DNA from: Streptomyces sp. HUAS YS2
GTDB lineage: Bacteria > Actinomycetota > Actinomycetes > Streptomycetales > Streptomycetaceae
DNA: 64,000 bases
NCBI RefSeq assembly: GCF_033343995.1
Contig: NZ_CP137573.1
Coordinates: 1,426,001-1,490,000, forward strand
Direction of reading: 5' to 3'
Shown: positions 25,601 to 32,942 of the stretch, one piece after another
Position numbering within the stretch: position 1 is the stretch's first letter
Layout: each line of letters begins with the position of its first letter
Translations under genes and position numbers: made by a program
Notes under the pieces: generated by a model
The model's input: the letters and a program-made list of their open reading frames with translations, nothing else
The model's database searches: none
Told to the model about the DNA's origin: nothing

Positions 25601-25826
25601 CGGGCTCGCGCCGCGGGTCGTGGAGGAGGTGCACGGGCTCCTGACCGAGCTCCGGGCCGGCGGCACCGCGCTGCTCCTGGTCGAGGAGCGGGCCGCGGAC
25701 GTGCTGGGGATCGCGGACACCGTCGCGTACCTCGCGCGGGGCGAGGTCGCCTGGTGCGGCCCGCGCGCGGACGTGGACCCGGACCGGCTTGCCGAGGCGT
25801 ACCTGGGATGGAGGGCCGGCGTATGA
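22683..25826 (+). CDS. Fused LivH-LivM-LivF: two branched-chain-type permeases and an ATPase in one chain
   Basis: A single 1047-codon frame encodes three proteins that are normally separate. Residues about 1-305 are a LivH permease (GLFNFAHGTTAYLCAL). Residues about 320-625 are a LivM permease (GLGAMVSLAQATFVTGAALVAG). Residues about 816-1047 are a LivF ATPase with Walker A GANGAGKST, signature LSGGEQQL and Walker B VLVADEPSLGLAP. A 190-residue Gly/Ala/Pro/Arg low-complexity linker joins LivM to LivF. The linker DNA includes a hairpin-forming element (24611-24664) and a 24-bp direct repeat. It starts at GTG, 12 bases after the binding protein. LivH-LivM fusions are known; joining LivF too is unusual. 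A sequencing frameshift seems unlikely because the frame is open throughout. Confidence 0.88.
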   Translation: MGDLLGFVLSGLVSGALYALLATGLVLSYSASGLFNFAHGTTAYLCALAFYELHSGFGWPAVPTALLLVFVVAPGIGWGLDRLMFRKLARVGETAQIVATIGLLVALPAAGLGVVELLERAGAPVEPAENQFGLPGVGPSPAVSWQPVDGVGVDSDQLITWLATAVAAAALWVLLRHTRLGLRLRASVDDRSLVELRGIDADRLSSVAWMLSSGLAGLAGVLATPLLGLSAHDYTLFLFVSATAAVLGRFASVPLAFAGGLGLGVLQNLVAGYASFAESITGFRTAVPFLILFGGLLVLARRQRAAGTAAVDPPPVDYLDGRSPARRWGVWVVAGTLLAAAFHTVTTPFWSGILAQGLAIGLVFLSFTVVTGLGAMVSLAQATFVTGAALVAGLLMSHGVPFAAAALVGTGAAALLGAVVALPALRLGGRSLALATLALAFLADQVLFQFRWLRNGDTGWEIPRPVLGPLDLSDDRAFGVTLVVLCGAVVWGLTRLRESPWGRAMLAVRSSPAAAAASGVSVIRTKLLLFTVSAGLAGFGGVLYASYNTRITATDFTAMTGLVWLAVVVAAGVRRPQFAVVAGLVYALVPHVLTEYVTESAHLPVILFGLAGLALANDPDGYCAAIPTRLHARRAARAGAASAAPPTHPFPKPGSSPRPPEAVGVTTPRAGGVGAGAGTAPRADGGEVGAGTEPGAGSGSFAPHDGRDKPATGVVGAHADAPSAAGSADDNGSKTHGSSAPQAGESGNVAGGVGSRAGGASAVRGAGDAGSAARGGPAPRERVPVQGGSGTAPVASPASGSAPRERVPAQGGPGVVPALELHGVSAAYGGVAVVRGVDLVVRGGEIVVLLGANGAGKSTLCRVAAGVLPAERGRVLVRGREATADGAVRRARRGVLLAPEGRGIFAGLSIEENLALQLDGKDDREAVYARFPALAARRAVLAGALSGGEQQLLALAPLLQRPPAVLVADEPSLGLAPRVVEEVHGLLTELRAGGTALLLVEERAADVLGIADTVAYLARGEVAWCGPRADVDPDRLAEAYLGWRAGV
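24611..24664. repeat. Streptomyces-type intergenic repeat translated inside the LivM-LivF linker
   Basis: This stretch has CCCAACCCACCCC and TTCCCGAAACCGGGG, then CCCCCGGCCCC. From memory it resembles a short element scattered between genes in many Streptomyces genomes, with a CCGGGG/CCCCGG hairpin. Here it is read in frame as protein. Confidence 0.5.
25012..25107. repeat. 24-bp direct repeat, 72-bp period, with internal hairpin
   Basis: Identical 24-mers at 25012-25035 and 25084-25107 encode APRERVP twice in the linker. Each holds the inverted repeat GGGA-GCGTGT-TCCC, extended to seven-base arms in the second copy. The period is a multiple of three, so the reading frame is kept. Confidence 0.75.
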
Positions 25827-26602
25827 ACGAGTCCGTGCTGGAGGCGTCCGGGATCGGCGTGCGGTTCGGCGGGGTGCGCGCGCTGCACGACGTCCGGATC
25901 GCCGTCCGGGCCGGTGAGGTCTGCGGTCTCATCGGGCCGAACGGCGCCGGGAAGACCACGCTCTTCGACGTCCTGTCCGGCATCCGCCCGCCCGACGCCG
26001 GCCGGGTCCTGCTCGACCGTACGGACGTGACGCGCCGCTCGCCCGCCTGGCGGGCCCGGCACGGCATGCGCCGGACGTTCCAACGGCAGCAGCTCTTCGG
26101 CCAGTTGACCGTCGCCGAGAACCTCGTCGTGGCCCAGGAGGGCGGCCGGTGGCGGCGCGGCGGGTCGGCGCGCGCCCGCGCCCGTGCGGCGGAGGTGCTG
26201 AGCGTCTGCGGACTGTCGGAGCTGGCGGGGGCGTACCCCGGCGCACTCCCGGTCGGGCTCGCCCGGATGGCCGAGCTGGCCCGCGCGCTCGCCGCCCCGC
26301 CGCGGGTGCTGCTCCTGGACGAGCCCGCGTCCGGCATGACGGACGGGGAGCGGCAGCAGCTCGCCGCCGTGGTGCGGCGGCTCGCGGCGGACGAGGAGTG
26401 CGGCGTGCTGCTCGTCGAGCACGACGTGGGCTTCGTGATGGACCTGTGCTCCCGGGTCGTCGTGCTCGACCTCGGGGAACTGCTCGCCGAGGGCTCACCG
26501 GCCGACGTCCGCGCCGATCCGGCCGTACGGGACGCCTATCTCGGGACCACGGAGTCCGGCCCGGCGGCATCGGCGGAATGCGATCCGCCCTCTCCCCGTT
26601 GA
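25823..26602 (+). CDS. livG: Branched-chain amino acid-type ABC transporter ATP-binding protein (LivG)
   Basis: A 259-residue ATPase. Walker A is GPNGAGKTT (about residues 37-45), Walker B LLLDEPASGM and the switch EHDVGFVMD. The signature region reads LPVGLARMAELARAL, where LivG proteins normally have LPYGQQRxLEIARAL, so the LSGGQ-like motif is weak and its Gly-Gln pair is lost. The LivF half of the fused protein has a canonical signature, so the heterodimer may have one consensus and one degenerate site. The ATG overlaps the stop of the fusion gene (ATGA). Confidence 0.92.
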   Translation: MNESVLEASGIGVRFGGVRALHDVRIAVRAGEVCGLIGPNGAGKTTLFDVLSGIRPPDAGRVLLDRTDVTRRSPAWRARHGMRRTFQRQQLFGQLTVAENLVVAQEGGRWRRGGSARARARAAEVLSVCGLSELAGAYPGALPVGLARMAELARALAAPPRVLLLDEPASGMTDGERQQLAAVVRRLAADEECGVLLVEHDVGFVMDLCSRVVVLDLGELLAEGSPADVRADPAVRDAYLGTTESGPAASAECDPPSPR

Positions 26603-26643
26603 ACCTGGAAGTACCACTCGACAAACCTAAGGATCGACCGCCC

Positions 26644-27516
26644 GTGAGCAACGGCAGCAACGGCAGCACCAGCAGCACCGCCGGCAAGGTCCCCTCCCTC
26701 ACCCTGAACAACGGCGTGGAGATGCCGCAGCTCGGCTTCGGCGTCTGGCAGGTGCCGGACGACGAGGCGACGCGTGCCGTCACCACCGCGCTCGAGGCCG
26801 GCTACCGCTCGATCGACACCGCCGCGATCTACGAGAACGAGACCGGCACCGGCCGTGCGCTGGCCGAGTCCGGCATCGCGCGCGAGGACCTGTTCGTCAC
26901 CACCAAGCTGTGGAACAGCGAGCAGGGCCACGACTCCACCCTGCGCGCCTTCGACGCCTCGCTGGGCCGCCTCGGCCTGGACTACGTCGACCTGTACCTG
27001 ATCCACTGGCCGGTCCCGGCGAAGGACGCGTACGTCGACACGTACCTGGCCTTCGAGAAGATCCTGGCCGACGGCCGCGCCCGGGCGATCGGTGTCTCGA
27101 ACTTCCTGCCCGAGCACCTGGAGCGGCTGATCGGCGAGACGTCGGTCGTCCCGGCCGTCAACCAGATCGAGCTGCACCCGCAGCTCCAGCAGCGCGCCTC
27201 GCGCGAGGCGCACGCCGCGCACGGCATCGCGACGGAGGCCTGGTCGCCGCTCGGCCAGGGCCGCGGGCTGCTCGAGGTCCCGGCGGTCGTCGCGATCGCC
27301 CAGAAGCACGGCCGCACCCCGGCCCAGGTCGTCCTGCGCTGGCACCTGCAGACCGGGAACGTCGTCATCCCGAAGTCGGTGACCCCGTCCCGCATCCAGG
27401 AGAACATCGACGTCTTCGACTTCGAGCTGGACGCCGAGGACCTCGCCGCGATCGCCGTCCTCGACGAGAACCGCCGCCTCGGCCCGAACCCGGCCGAGTT
27501 CAACGTCGGCGCCTGA
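26644..27516 (+). CDS. Aldo/keto reductase
   Basis: A 290-residue NADPH-dependent oxidoreductase with the AKR (beta/alpha)8 barrel. Catalytic tetrad: Asp in DTAAIYENE, Tyr in the same motif, Lys in TTKLWN and His in IHWPVP. The C-terminal IPKSVTPSRIQENIDVFDF binds the adenosine phosphate. Similar enzymes reduce 2,5-diketo-D-gluconate or varied aldehydes and ketones. The N-terminus is a Ser/Gly/Asn/Thr-rich tail of 15 residues. GTG start, AAGGA upstream, 41 bases after livG; a hairpin follows, so it may be the last gene of that operon. Confidence 0.9.
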   Translation: MSNGSNGSTSSTAGKVPSLTLNNGVEMPQLGFGVWQVPDDEATRAVTTALEAGYRSIDTAAIYENETGTGRALAESGIAREDLFVTTKLWNSEQGHDSTLRAFDASLGRLGLDYVDLYLIHWPVPAKDAYVDTYLAFEKILADGRARAIGVSNFLPEHLERLIGETSVVPAVNQIELHPQLQQRASREAHAAHGIATEAWSPLGQGRGLLEVPAVVAIAQKHGRTPAQVVLRWHLQTGNVVIPKSVTPSRIQENIDVFDFELDAEDLAAIAVLDENRRLGPNPAEFNVGA

Positions 27517-27534
27517 ACGTCCGACAGCGACAGT

Positions 27535-27581
27535 GACAGGGGCAGGTCCCCGCCCACGTGGCGGGAACCGGTGCCCCTGTC
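27535..27581 (+). terminator. Long stem-loop terminator after the aldo/keto reductase gene
   Basis: A ten-base perfect outer stem (GACAGGGGCA / TGCCCCTGTC) continues, after a two-base bulge, into a second ten-base stem with one mismatch and a five-base loop. No T tract follows, as is common in Streptomyces terminators. Confidence 0.65.
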
Positions 27582-27628
27582 GTACCTCCGCCCTATGCTG
27601 ATCATCAGTTCGGGAGCGAGGGGGAGCC

Positions 27629-28468
27629 ATGATCGACGTCGACGGGTATCTGGCCGTACTGGGGGTGGCCCGGCCGGGTGCCCCGACCAGCGAGGCACTG
27701 TGGGCCCTGCACCGGGCGCAGGTGGAGCGGGTCGCCTACGAGAGTGTCGACATCCATCTGGACCGGCCGACGGGCATCGACGCCGCGGAGTCCGTGGCCC
27801 GGATCGTGCGCGGGCGCGGCGGCTACTGCTTCCACCTCAACGGGGCCTTCGGCGCGCTGCTGAGGGCCCTCGGCTACGACGTCACCCTGCACAAGGCCGG
27901 GGTGCAGAACGAGGCCGAGGACCCCGAGGGCCCGAGTGGCAACCACCTCGCGCTCACCGTGCGGCTCGACGGCGAGCCCTGGCTGGTCGACGCCGGGCTC
28001 GGCGACGCCCTGCACGAGCCGCTGCCGCTGCGCGAAGGCAGCTACACCCAGGGGCCGTTCAGCTACGCGATGGCCCCGTCGACGGTCGTGCCCGGCGGCT
28101 GGCGGTTCGCCCACGACCCCCGCGGAGCGTTCGCGGCGATGGTGTTCGCACCGGAACCCGTGGAACTGTCCTCCTTCGCCGAGGAGCACGTCCGGCTCTC
28201 CACCGCCCCCGACTCCGGCTTCGTCCGGGTCTGCACCGCCCAGCGCCGCGACGCCAAGGGCGTGGACGTGCTGCGCGGTTGCGTGCTGCGCCGGATCCAC
28301 GGCGAGGGCACCGACGAGCGGACCGTCGACGCGGCCGACGACTGGTTCGACGTCCTGACCGACGTCTTCCGGCTGGACCTGACCGACGTCGACGCCCCCG
28401 CGCGGGCGCGGCTGTGGCACCGGGTCCGCACCGCGCACGAGGAGTGGGAGGCCGCGCAGCGGCCGTGA
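27629..28468 (+). CDS. Arylamine N-acetyltransferase
   Basis: A 279-residue NAT. The catalytic triad is visible: Cys in RGRGGYCFHLN (about residue 70), His in GNHLALTV (about 110) and Asp in VDAGLGD (about 125). These enzymes move acetyl from acetyl-CoA to arylamines or hydrazines, and some Streptomyces relatives act in natural-product amide formation. The ATG at 27629 has GAGGGGGAG upstream. The gene stands alone, after the terminator of the preceding gene and convergent to a methyltransferase. Confidence 0.93.
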   Translation: MIDVDGYLAVLGVARPGAPTSEALWALHRAQVERVAYESVDIHLDRPTGIDAAESVARIVRGRGGYCFHLNGAFGALLRALGYDVTLHKAGVQNEAEDPEGPSGNHLALTVRLDGEPWLVDAGLGDALHEPLPLREGSYTQGPFSYAMAPSTVVPGGWRFAHDPRGAFAAMVFAPEPVELSSFAEEHVRLSTAPDSGFVRVCTAQRRDAKGVDVLRGCVLRRIHGEGTDERTVDAADDWFDVLTDVFRLDLTDVDAPARARLWHRVRTAHEEWEAAQRP

Positions 28469-28507
28469 TCCGCCGGTCCGCCGGTCCGCTGAACCGCCGT
28501 ACAGCCC

Positions 28508-29458
28508 CTATCCCTTGCGGGCGGTGTGCACGGTCTTGGCGACGAGCTGGAAGACGTCCGGGCGGTGGTGGAGGGAGTCCGGGTCGGACGGGTCGAGAAG
28601 GCGGTCGAGGGTGTCGCGGTCGTCGGCGGCGAGGTGCTCGCCGAGCCCGCTGCGGGAGCGCTCGAACTGGGCGACGATCTGCTCGCGCACGACGGGCGGG
28701 ACGGGCGCGGGGATGTCGCTGAGGAACGAGCGGGTGCCGGACGGGACGAGACCGGCGCCGGCGAGCAGGCCGCGCCAGTCGTCCACCTCCTCCTTGGAGT
28801 CGGGCAGGGAGGCGCGCATCGCGCCGAACCGGTCGGCGTAGGCGGCGTCGAGCCGGGCCTCAAGGCCGGGGCGGCCGAAGCCGATGTTCCACGGCAGGCG
28901 GCGGGCGGGCAGTCCGCCCTCGACGAGGACGAGCAGGCCGCCGGGGCGCAGCAGCCCGGCGAAGGAGGCCAGGGCCGCCCGCTGGTCGCCGATGTGGTGC
29001 AGCGACTCGCTCGCCCAGATCACGTCCGCCTCGCCCAACGCGTCGAACTGCGCGGGGAGTTCGGCGTGCAGGGTGGAGACGCGGGAGCCGAGGCCGCGGC
29101 CCTCGGCGCGGCTCCGGGCGATCGCCAGGAGTTCCGGGCTGCCGTCCACGGCGACCGTCTCGGCGGCGGGGAAGGCCTCGGCGAGGAGACCGGTGATGAC
29201 GCCGGGGCCGCTGCCGACGTCCAGGACGCGGCGTACTCCGGAGACGGGGACGAGGGTGCCCAGCCAGGCGGCCGCGTCGGCGTAGAGGGAGCTCTGGGTC
29301 TCGGCCTGGCGCTCCAGGAGCGGCGCCATGGCGGACCAGTCGATGTCGGCGTGGTCGTGGTCGTGCGCGTGCTGGTGGGAGTGGGCGTGCGCGCCGTGGG
29401 CGGGCGTGCCGTGAGCGTTCCCGGTGTGCGCTGCGTGTCGCTCGTCGTGGGTCGTCAT
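28508..29458 (-). CDS. Class I SAM-dependent methyltransferase with histidine-rich N-terminus
   Basis: A 316-residue protein. Residues 1-36 contain 12 histidines, mostly as alternating HxH, a likely metal-binding tail. The methyltransferase domain follows, with motif I VLDVGSGPGVITGLL (about residues 78-92), VAVDGSPELLAIARSRAE, and WASESLHHIGD as the post-motif. The acceptor is unknown. The His tail could tie activity to Ni, Zn or Co levels or be a storage element. No metal transporter or metalloregulator is adjacent. Confidence 0.85.
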   Translation of the reverse strand: MTTHDERHAAHTGNAHGTPAHGAHAHSHQHAHDHDHADIDWSAMAPLLERQAETQSSLYADAAAWLGTLVPVSGVRRVLDVGSGPGVITGLLAEAFPAAETVAVDGSPELLAIARSRAEGRGLGSRVSTLHAELPAQFDALGEADVIWASESLHHIGDQRAALASFAGLLRPGGLLVLVEGGLPARRLPWNIGFGRPGLEARLDAAYADRFGAMRASLPDSKEEVDDWRGLLAGAGLVPSGTRSFLSDIPAPVPPVVREQIVAQFERSRSGLGEHLAADDRDTLDRLLDPSDPDSLHHRPDVFQLVAKTVHTARKG

Positions 29459-29564
29459 GGGGACAGAGTGCGGGCGGCGCCCCGGGAACGCGAGAACACT
29501 TGCCGGTCCGGCAAGCAGGCCGTCCGGGTCCGGCAGCAGGACGCGGTCACGCCCCTCCGGCGCG

Positions 29565-30497
29565 TCACTCCCCTCTGCGGTACTCCTGCGGGCTGATCCC
29601 GCGGACCCGCTTGAACGACGCGCTCAGAGCGAAGGCGCTGCTGTATCCGACCTGCCGGGCCACCGACTCGATCGTCGCGTCGCTCTCCCGCAGCAGGTCC
29701 GCGGCGAGCGCGAGCCGCCAGCCGGTCAGGTACGCCATGGGCGGCTCCCCCACCAGCTCGCTGAACCGGCGGGCCAGCCCGGCCCGGGACACGCCCGTCT
29801 TCGCGGCGAGCGAGGCGACCGTCCAGGGGTGGGCCGGGTCGTTCTGCAGCAGCCGCAGCGCCCGCCCGACGACCGGGTCGCCCATGGCCCGGTACCAGGC
29901 GGGGGCCTCGGCGCCGGGGCGGGCGAACCAGGCCCGCAGGACGGCGATGAGCAGCAGGTCGAGGACGCGGTCGAGGACCACGCTCTGGCCGGGCTCGTCG
30001 CGGGAGATCTCCTCGTCGAGGAACGGCATCAGTGGGCAGTCCCACACCTCGGCGGGCAGGTGGGCGAGGCCGGGGAGCGCGTCCAGGAGCCGGCGGCCGA
30101 CCTCGCCGTCCATCTGGTACGTCCCGACGAGGACGGTGGTCTCGCCGTCGGCGGCATTGCCCCAGGTCCGTACGCCGAGCCGCATCGTCTCGGAGAGCGG
30201 CTCGCCGGTGAGGGTGGTGCACACGCCGCCGGGGCCGATCACGGCGCGCGGCGGGGCGTCGGGGGCGTCCGCGACCGTGTAGGGCTCGGGCCCCCGGGCG
30301 ACGGCCACGTCGCCCGGGCGCAGCAGGACGGGCTCGCCGCGGTCGGGGACGATCCAGGCCTCGCCCTCGGTGACGGCCATGAGGCAGGCGGGGGCGCGGT
30401 CGTCGATCCGCACCGACCACGGCGGCGCCATGACCATGCGCAGCAGGAAGGCGCCCCGGGCGCGCGGTCCGTCGAGGAGTCCGGCGAGTGCGTCCAT
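29565..30497 (-). CDS. AraC family transcriptional regulator with cupin domain
   Basis: A 310-residue regulator. An N-terminal cupin-type sensor (about residues 10-180, AWIVPDRGEPVLLRPGDVAVARG) precedes two helix-turn-helix motifs: VASLAAKTGVSRAGLARRFSELVGE and IESVARQVGYSSAFALSASFKRV (about residues 226-300). The ATG at 30497 follows a TACGCT box at leaderless spacing. It is divergent from an NmrA-like oxidoreductase gene 81 bases away, a pairing common for regulators of SDR-type genes. Confidence 0.92.
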   Translation of the reverse strand: MDALAGLLDGPRARGAFLLRMVMAPPWSVRIDDRAPACLMAVTEGEAWIVPDRGEPVLLRPGDVAVARGPEPYTVADAPDAPPRAVIGPGGVCTTLTGEPLSETMRLGVRTWGNAADGETTVLVGTYQMDGEVGRRLLDALPGLAHLPAEVWDCPLMPFLDEEISRDEPGQSVVLDRVLDLLLIAVLRAWFARPGAEAPAWYRAMGDPVVGRALRLLQNDPAHPWTVASLAAKTGVSRAGLARRFSELVGEPPMAYLTGWRLALAADLLRESDATIESVARQVGYSSAFALSASFKRVRGISPQEYRRGE

Positions 30498-30504
30498 GGA
30501 GCAG

Positions 30505-30510
30505 AGCGTA
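30505..30510 (-). promoter_or_regulatory. -10 box TACGCT
   Basis: On the minus strand TACGCT lies seven bases before the ATG of the AraC regulator, within the short divergent region. Confidence 0.4.
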
Positions 30511-30578
30511 GACGCACGCGTATGGAAGTGAGCGCGGGCGGCATGGGAAACAGCCGCCGCGCAGACGAGTCTTGAGCC

Positions 30579-31442
30579 ATGACGACGAACACGAACCAGA
30601 CGGACAGCATCCACAACAACGACACGACCGGCACGCGCACGGTGCTCGTCACCGCCGCGACCGGCAAGACGGGCCGCCGCGTCGCGACCCGCCTGGCGGC
30701 CCAGGGCCTGACGGTGCGGGCGGGTTCCCGGACCGGCACGACCCACTTCGACTGGGCGGACCTGGACACCTGGGAGCCGGCGCTGCGCGGCGCGGACGCG
30801 GCGTACGTGAACTACTACCCGGACCTGGCCGCGCCGGGCGCGGAGGAGGCGATGCGGGTCTTCGGCGAACTGGCCGCGGCGGGCGGGGTGCGGCGGCTGA
30901 CGCTGCTCTCCGGGCGCGGCGAGCCGGAGGCGGTGCGGGCGGAGGAGGCGCTGCGCTCGTCGGGCGTCGAACTCACCGTCGTGCGGGCCGCGTTCTTCGC
31001 CCAGAACTTCGACGAGGGCGCCATCGCGGAGGGCGTCGCGGAGGGCGTGATCGCGTTCCCGGCCGGCGGTACGGCGGAGCCGTTCGTCGACGCGGACGAC
31101 CTGGCGGACGTGATCGTGGAGACCCTGACCTCGGACGGTCACGCGGGCCTGGTGCACGAGCTGACCGGTCCGCGGCTGCTGACCTTCGCCGAGGTCGCCG
31201 CGGAGATCTCGCGGGCCTCCGGCCGGGAGGTCGCGTACGTGCCGATGTCCGAGGCCGAATACGCCGGTCTGCTCCAGCAGTTCGGCTTGCCGGAGCCCGA
31301 CGCCCAGTGGCTGTCCGCGCTGTTCGCGACGCTGCTCGACGGGCACAACGCGTCGGTGACCGACGGGGTGAAGCGGGTGCTGGGACGCGAGCCGCGCGAC
31401 TTCACCGAGTTCGCGGCGCGGGCGTGGGCGCGGGAGGCGTAG
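30579..31442 (+). CDS. NmrA-like NAD(P)-binding oxidoreductase/regulator
   Basis: A 287-residue atypical SDR. After a polar N-terminal tail of about 20 residues comes the Rossmann motif VLVTAATGKTGRRVA (about 22-36), then DLDTWEPALRGADAAYVNYYPD and a VRAAFFAQNF segment. The catalytic YxxxK of classical SDRs is absent, as in NmrA/HSCARG proteins that bind NADP as redox sensors. It is divergent from the AraC regulator and ends 41 bases inside the convergent YafY gene. Confidence 0.88.
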   Translation: MTTNTNQTDSIHNNDTTGTRTVLVTAATGKTGRRVATRLAAQGLTVRAGSRTGTTHFDWADLDTWEPALRGADAAYVNYYPDLAAPGAEEAMRVFGELAAAGGVRRLTLLSGRGEPEAVRAEEALRSSGVELTVVRAAFFAQNFDEGAIAEGVAEGVIAFPAGGTAEPFVDADDLADVIVETLTSDGHAGLVHELTGPRLLTFAEVAAEISRASGREVAYVPMSEAEYAGLLQQFGLPEPDAQWLSALFATLLDGHNASVTDGVKRVLGREPRDFTEFAARAWAREA

Positions 31443-32391
31443 CCCCGTACCGGTGGGCGAGCGCGGCCACGGTCTCGGCGATGCGGGCACGGAGGTCTTC
31501 CGGAGCGAGGACCTCCACGTCCGCGCCGAGTCCGAGAAAGGTGTGGTGGGCGTGATCGAGCGACTCGATGGGGAGCGTGGCGCGGGTGCGTCCGTCCGGT
31601 TCCGGTACGCCGGTGGCGGCGAGCGCGCGGGCGGCGGCTCCGGTGAGCCGGCCGGCGCCGCGCTGCGAGAGAAGGACGACGGCCTCGCCCTGGTGCAGCC
31701 GGGCGTGGAAGGCGGCCTGGTGGTCGCGCCAGTACGCGGTCAGGTCGAAGTCGCCCGGCAGATCGAACTCGACGTCCGTGGCGACGAGTTCGAGGATCTG
31801 GTCGACGCGGAAGGTACGCGGCCCGGGGCCGGCGACGAGGTACCAGCGGCCCGCCTTGAGGACCAGCCCGTAGGGCTCCACCCGGCGGTCGACGTCGGTG
31901 GGCTCCTTCCAGCGGCGGTAGCGCAGGTCGAGCACCCGGCTCTCCCGTACGGCGGCGGCGACAGCCGCAAGATGCGGGGCGGGGGCCGCGTCGTCGTACC
32001 AGCCGGGGGCGTCGATGTGGAAGCGGGCGCGCAGCCGGTCGACGTGCTCGCGCAGCGGCTCGGGCAGGGCGGCGCGCAGCTTCAGCTGGGCGTCCGTGAA
32101 GTGCCCGCCCAGGCCGAGTTCGGCCGCGGCGCCCGGGATGCCGGCGAGGAAGAGCGCCTCGGCCTCGCCGGCGAACAGGTCGGTGAGCCGGGAGCGGTGT
32201 CCGGCCAGGAGCCGGTAGCCGCCCGCGTGGCCGGCCTCGCCGTACAGCGGGACGCCGGCGGCGTGCAGCGCCTCGACGTCCCGGTAGACGGTGCGGACCG
32301 ACACCTCCAGGTGCTCGGCGAGCTCGGCGGCGGTCAGTCGGCCGCGGGTCTGGAGCAGGAGCAGGATCGACAGGAGCCGACTGGACTTCAT
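31402..32391 (-). CDS. YafY/DeoR-type transcriptional regulator with WYL domain
   Basis: A 329-residue regulator. The N-terminal HTH_11 is MKSSRLLSILLLLQTRGRLT... with VSVRTVYRDVEAL (about residues 29-41). A WYL domain follows (LRYRRWKEPTDVDRRVEPYGLVLKAGRWYLVAG, about residues 156-190), which binds nucleic-acid-like or small ligands. The start lies six bases from a perfect 25-bp palindrome, so autorepression is very likely, together with control of the divergent gene at 32442. Confidence 0.92.
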   Translation of the reverse strand: MKSSRLLSILLLLQTRGRLTAAELAEHLEVSVRTVYRDVEALHAAGVPLYGEAGHAGGYRLLAGHRSRLTDLFAGEAEALFLAGIPGAAAELGLGGHFTDAQLKLRAALPEPLREHVDRLRARFHIDAPGWYDDAAPAPHLAAVAAAVRESRVLDLRYRRWKEPTDVDRRVEPYGLVLKAGRWYLVAGPGPRTFRVDQILELVATDVEFDLPGDFDLTAYWRDHQAAFHARLHQGEAVVLLSQRGAGRLTGAAARALAATGVPEPDGRTRATLPIESLDHAHHTFLGLGADVEVLAPEDLRARIAETVAALAHRYGATPPAPTPAPRTR

Positions 32392-32397
32392 GCGGAC

Positions 32398-32422
32398 TTC
32401 ACTGACACAAGATGTCAGTGAA
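32398..32422. promoter_or_regulatory. Palindromic operator for the YafY-type regulator
   Basis: TTCACTGACA-CAAGA-TGTCAGTGAA has perfect ten-base arms. It fills the space between the divergent regulator and the gene at 32442, covering the -35 region of the latter. Confidence 0.8.
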
Positions 32423-32429
32423 CCGCTCC

Positions 32430-32435
32430 TACAGT
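32430..32435 (+). promoter_or_regulatory. -10 box TACAGT
   Basis: TACAGT lies six bases before the ATG at 32442 and seven bases after the palindrome, giving a leaderless, operator-controlled start. Confidence 0.5.
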
Positions 32436-32441
32436 CCAGCC

Positions 32442-32921
32442 ATGGCTTTCCACGAGAAACTCCTGTTCGTCCCGCCGCCGATCGAGGTGGCGGGCCGCCG
32501 CATCAAGCGCTACCACGTGACCGACGACCCGGCGGGGATCGATCCGGAGGTGGAGAAGGCGGCGTACGCGATCCTGCCGGACATCCTCCCGGAGCCGGAC
32601 GGCACACCGCCGGCCACGTTCGTCGTCCTGCACCGCGGCGGCGACAGCGGCGCCTATCTCAACGCGTACAGCTGGGTCTGGGACAACGTCCTCCACTTCG
32701 GCGGGGCGGCCGCCGGGCAACCGGTACTGGGCTGCCCGGACGAGGACTCGGCGCATTTCGTGAAGACGGACTCCCCCTGGATCGGATGCGTCTGGGAACT
32801 CCCGCCGGTGCTCCACGAACGCGACGCATGGGCCCGCCACATACTGGCCCCCGACACCCCGGACCTGGACGCGTACGTCGCCGACTCGCTCGCCCCGGGC
32901 ACGACGGGAGACCGCGCCTGA
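32442..32921 (+). CDS. Hypothetical protein, target of the YafY-type regulator
   Basis: A 159-residue soluble protein starting MAFHEKLLFVPPP. It has no signal peptide or membrane helix. It contains SWVWDNVLHFGGAAAG (around residue 74) and ends with a long acidic stretch. I do not recognise the family. The ATG at 32442 follows a -10 box with leaderless spacing; GTG/ATG codons upstream lie within the operator and are less likely. Its position next to a 25-bp palindrome makes it the probable regulated gene of the YafY protein. Confidence 0.75.
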   Translation: MAFHEKLLFVPPPIEVAGRRIKRYHVTDDPAGIDPEVEKAAYAILPDILPEPDGTPPATFVVLHRGGDSGAYLNAYSWVWDNVLHFGGAAAGQPVLGCPDEDSAHFVKTDSPWIGCVWELPPVLHERDAWARHILAPDTPDLDAYVADSLAPGTTGDRA

Positions 32922-32942
32922 CCCTCGCGGGGCCCGCCGCGT

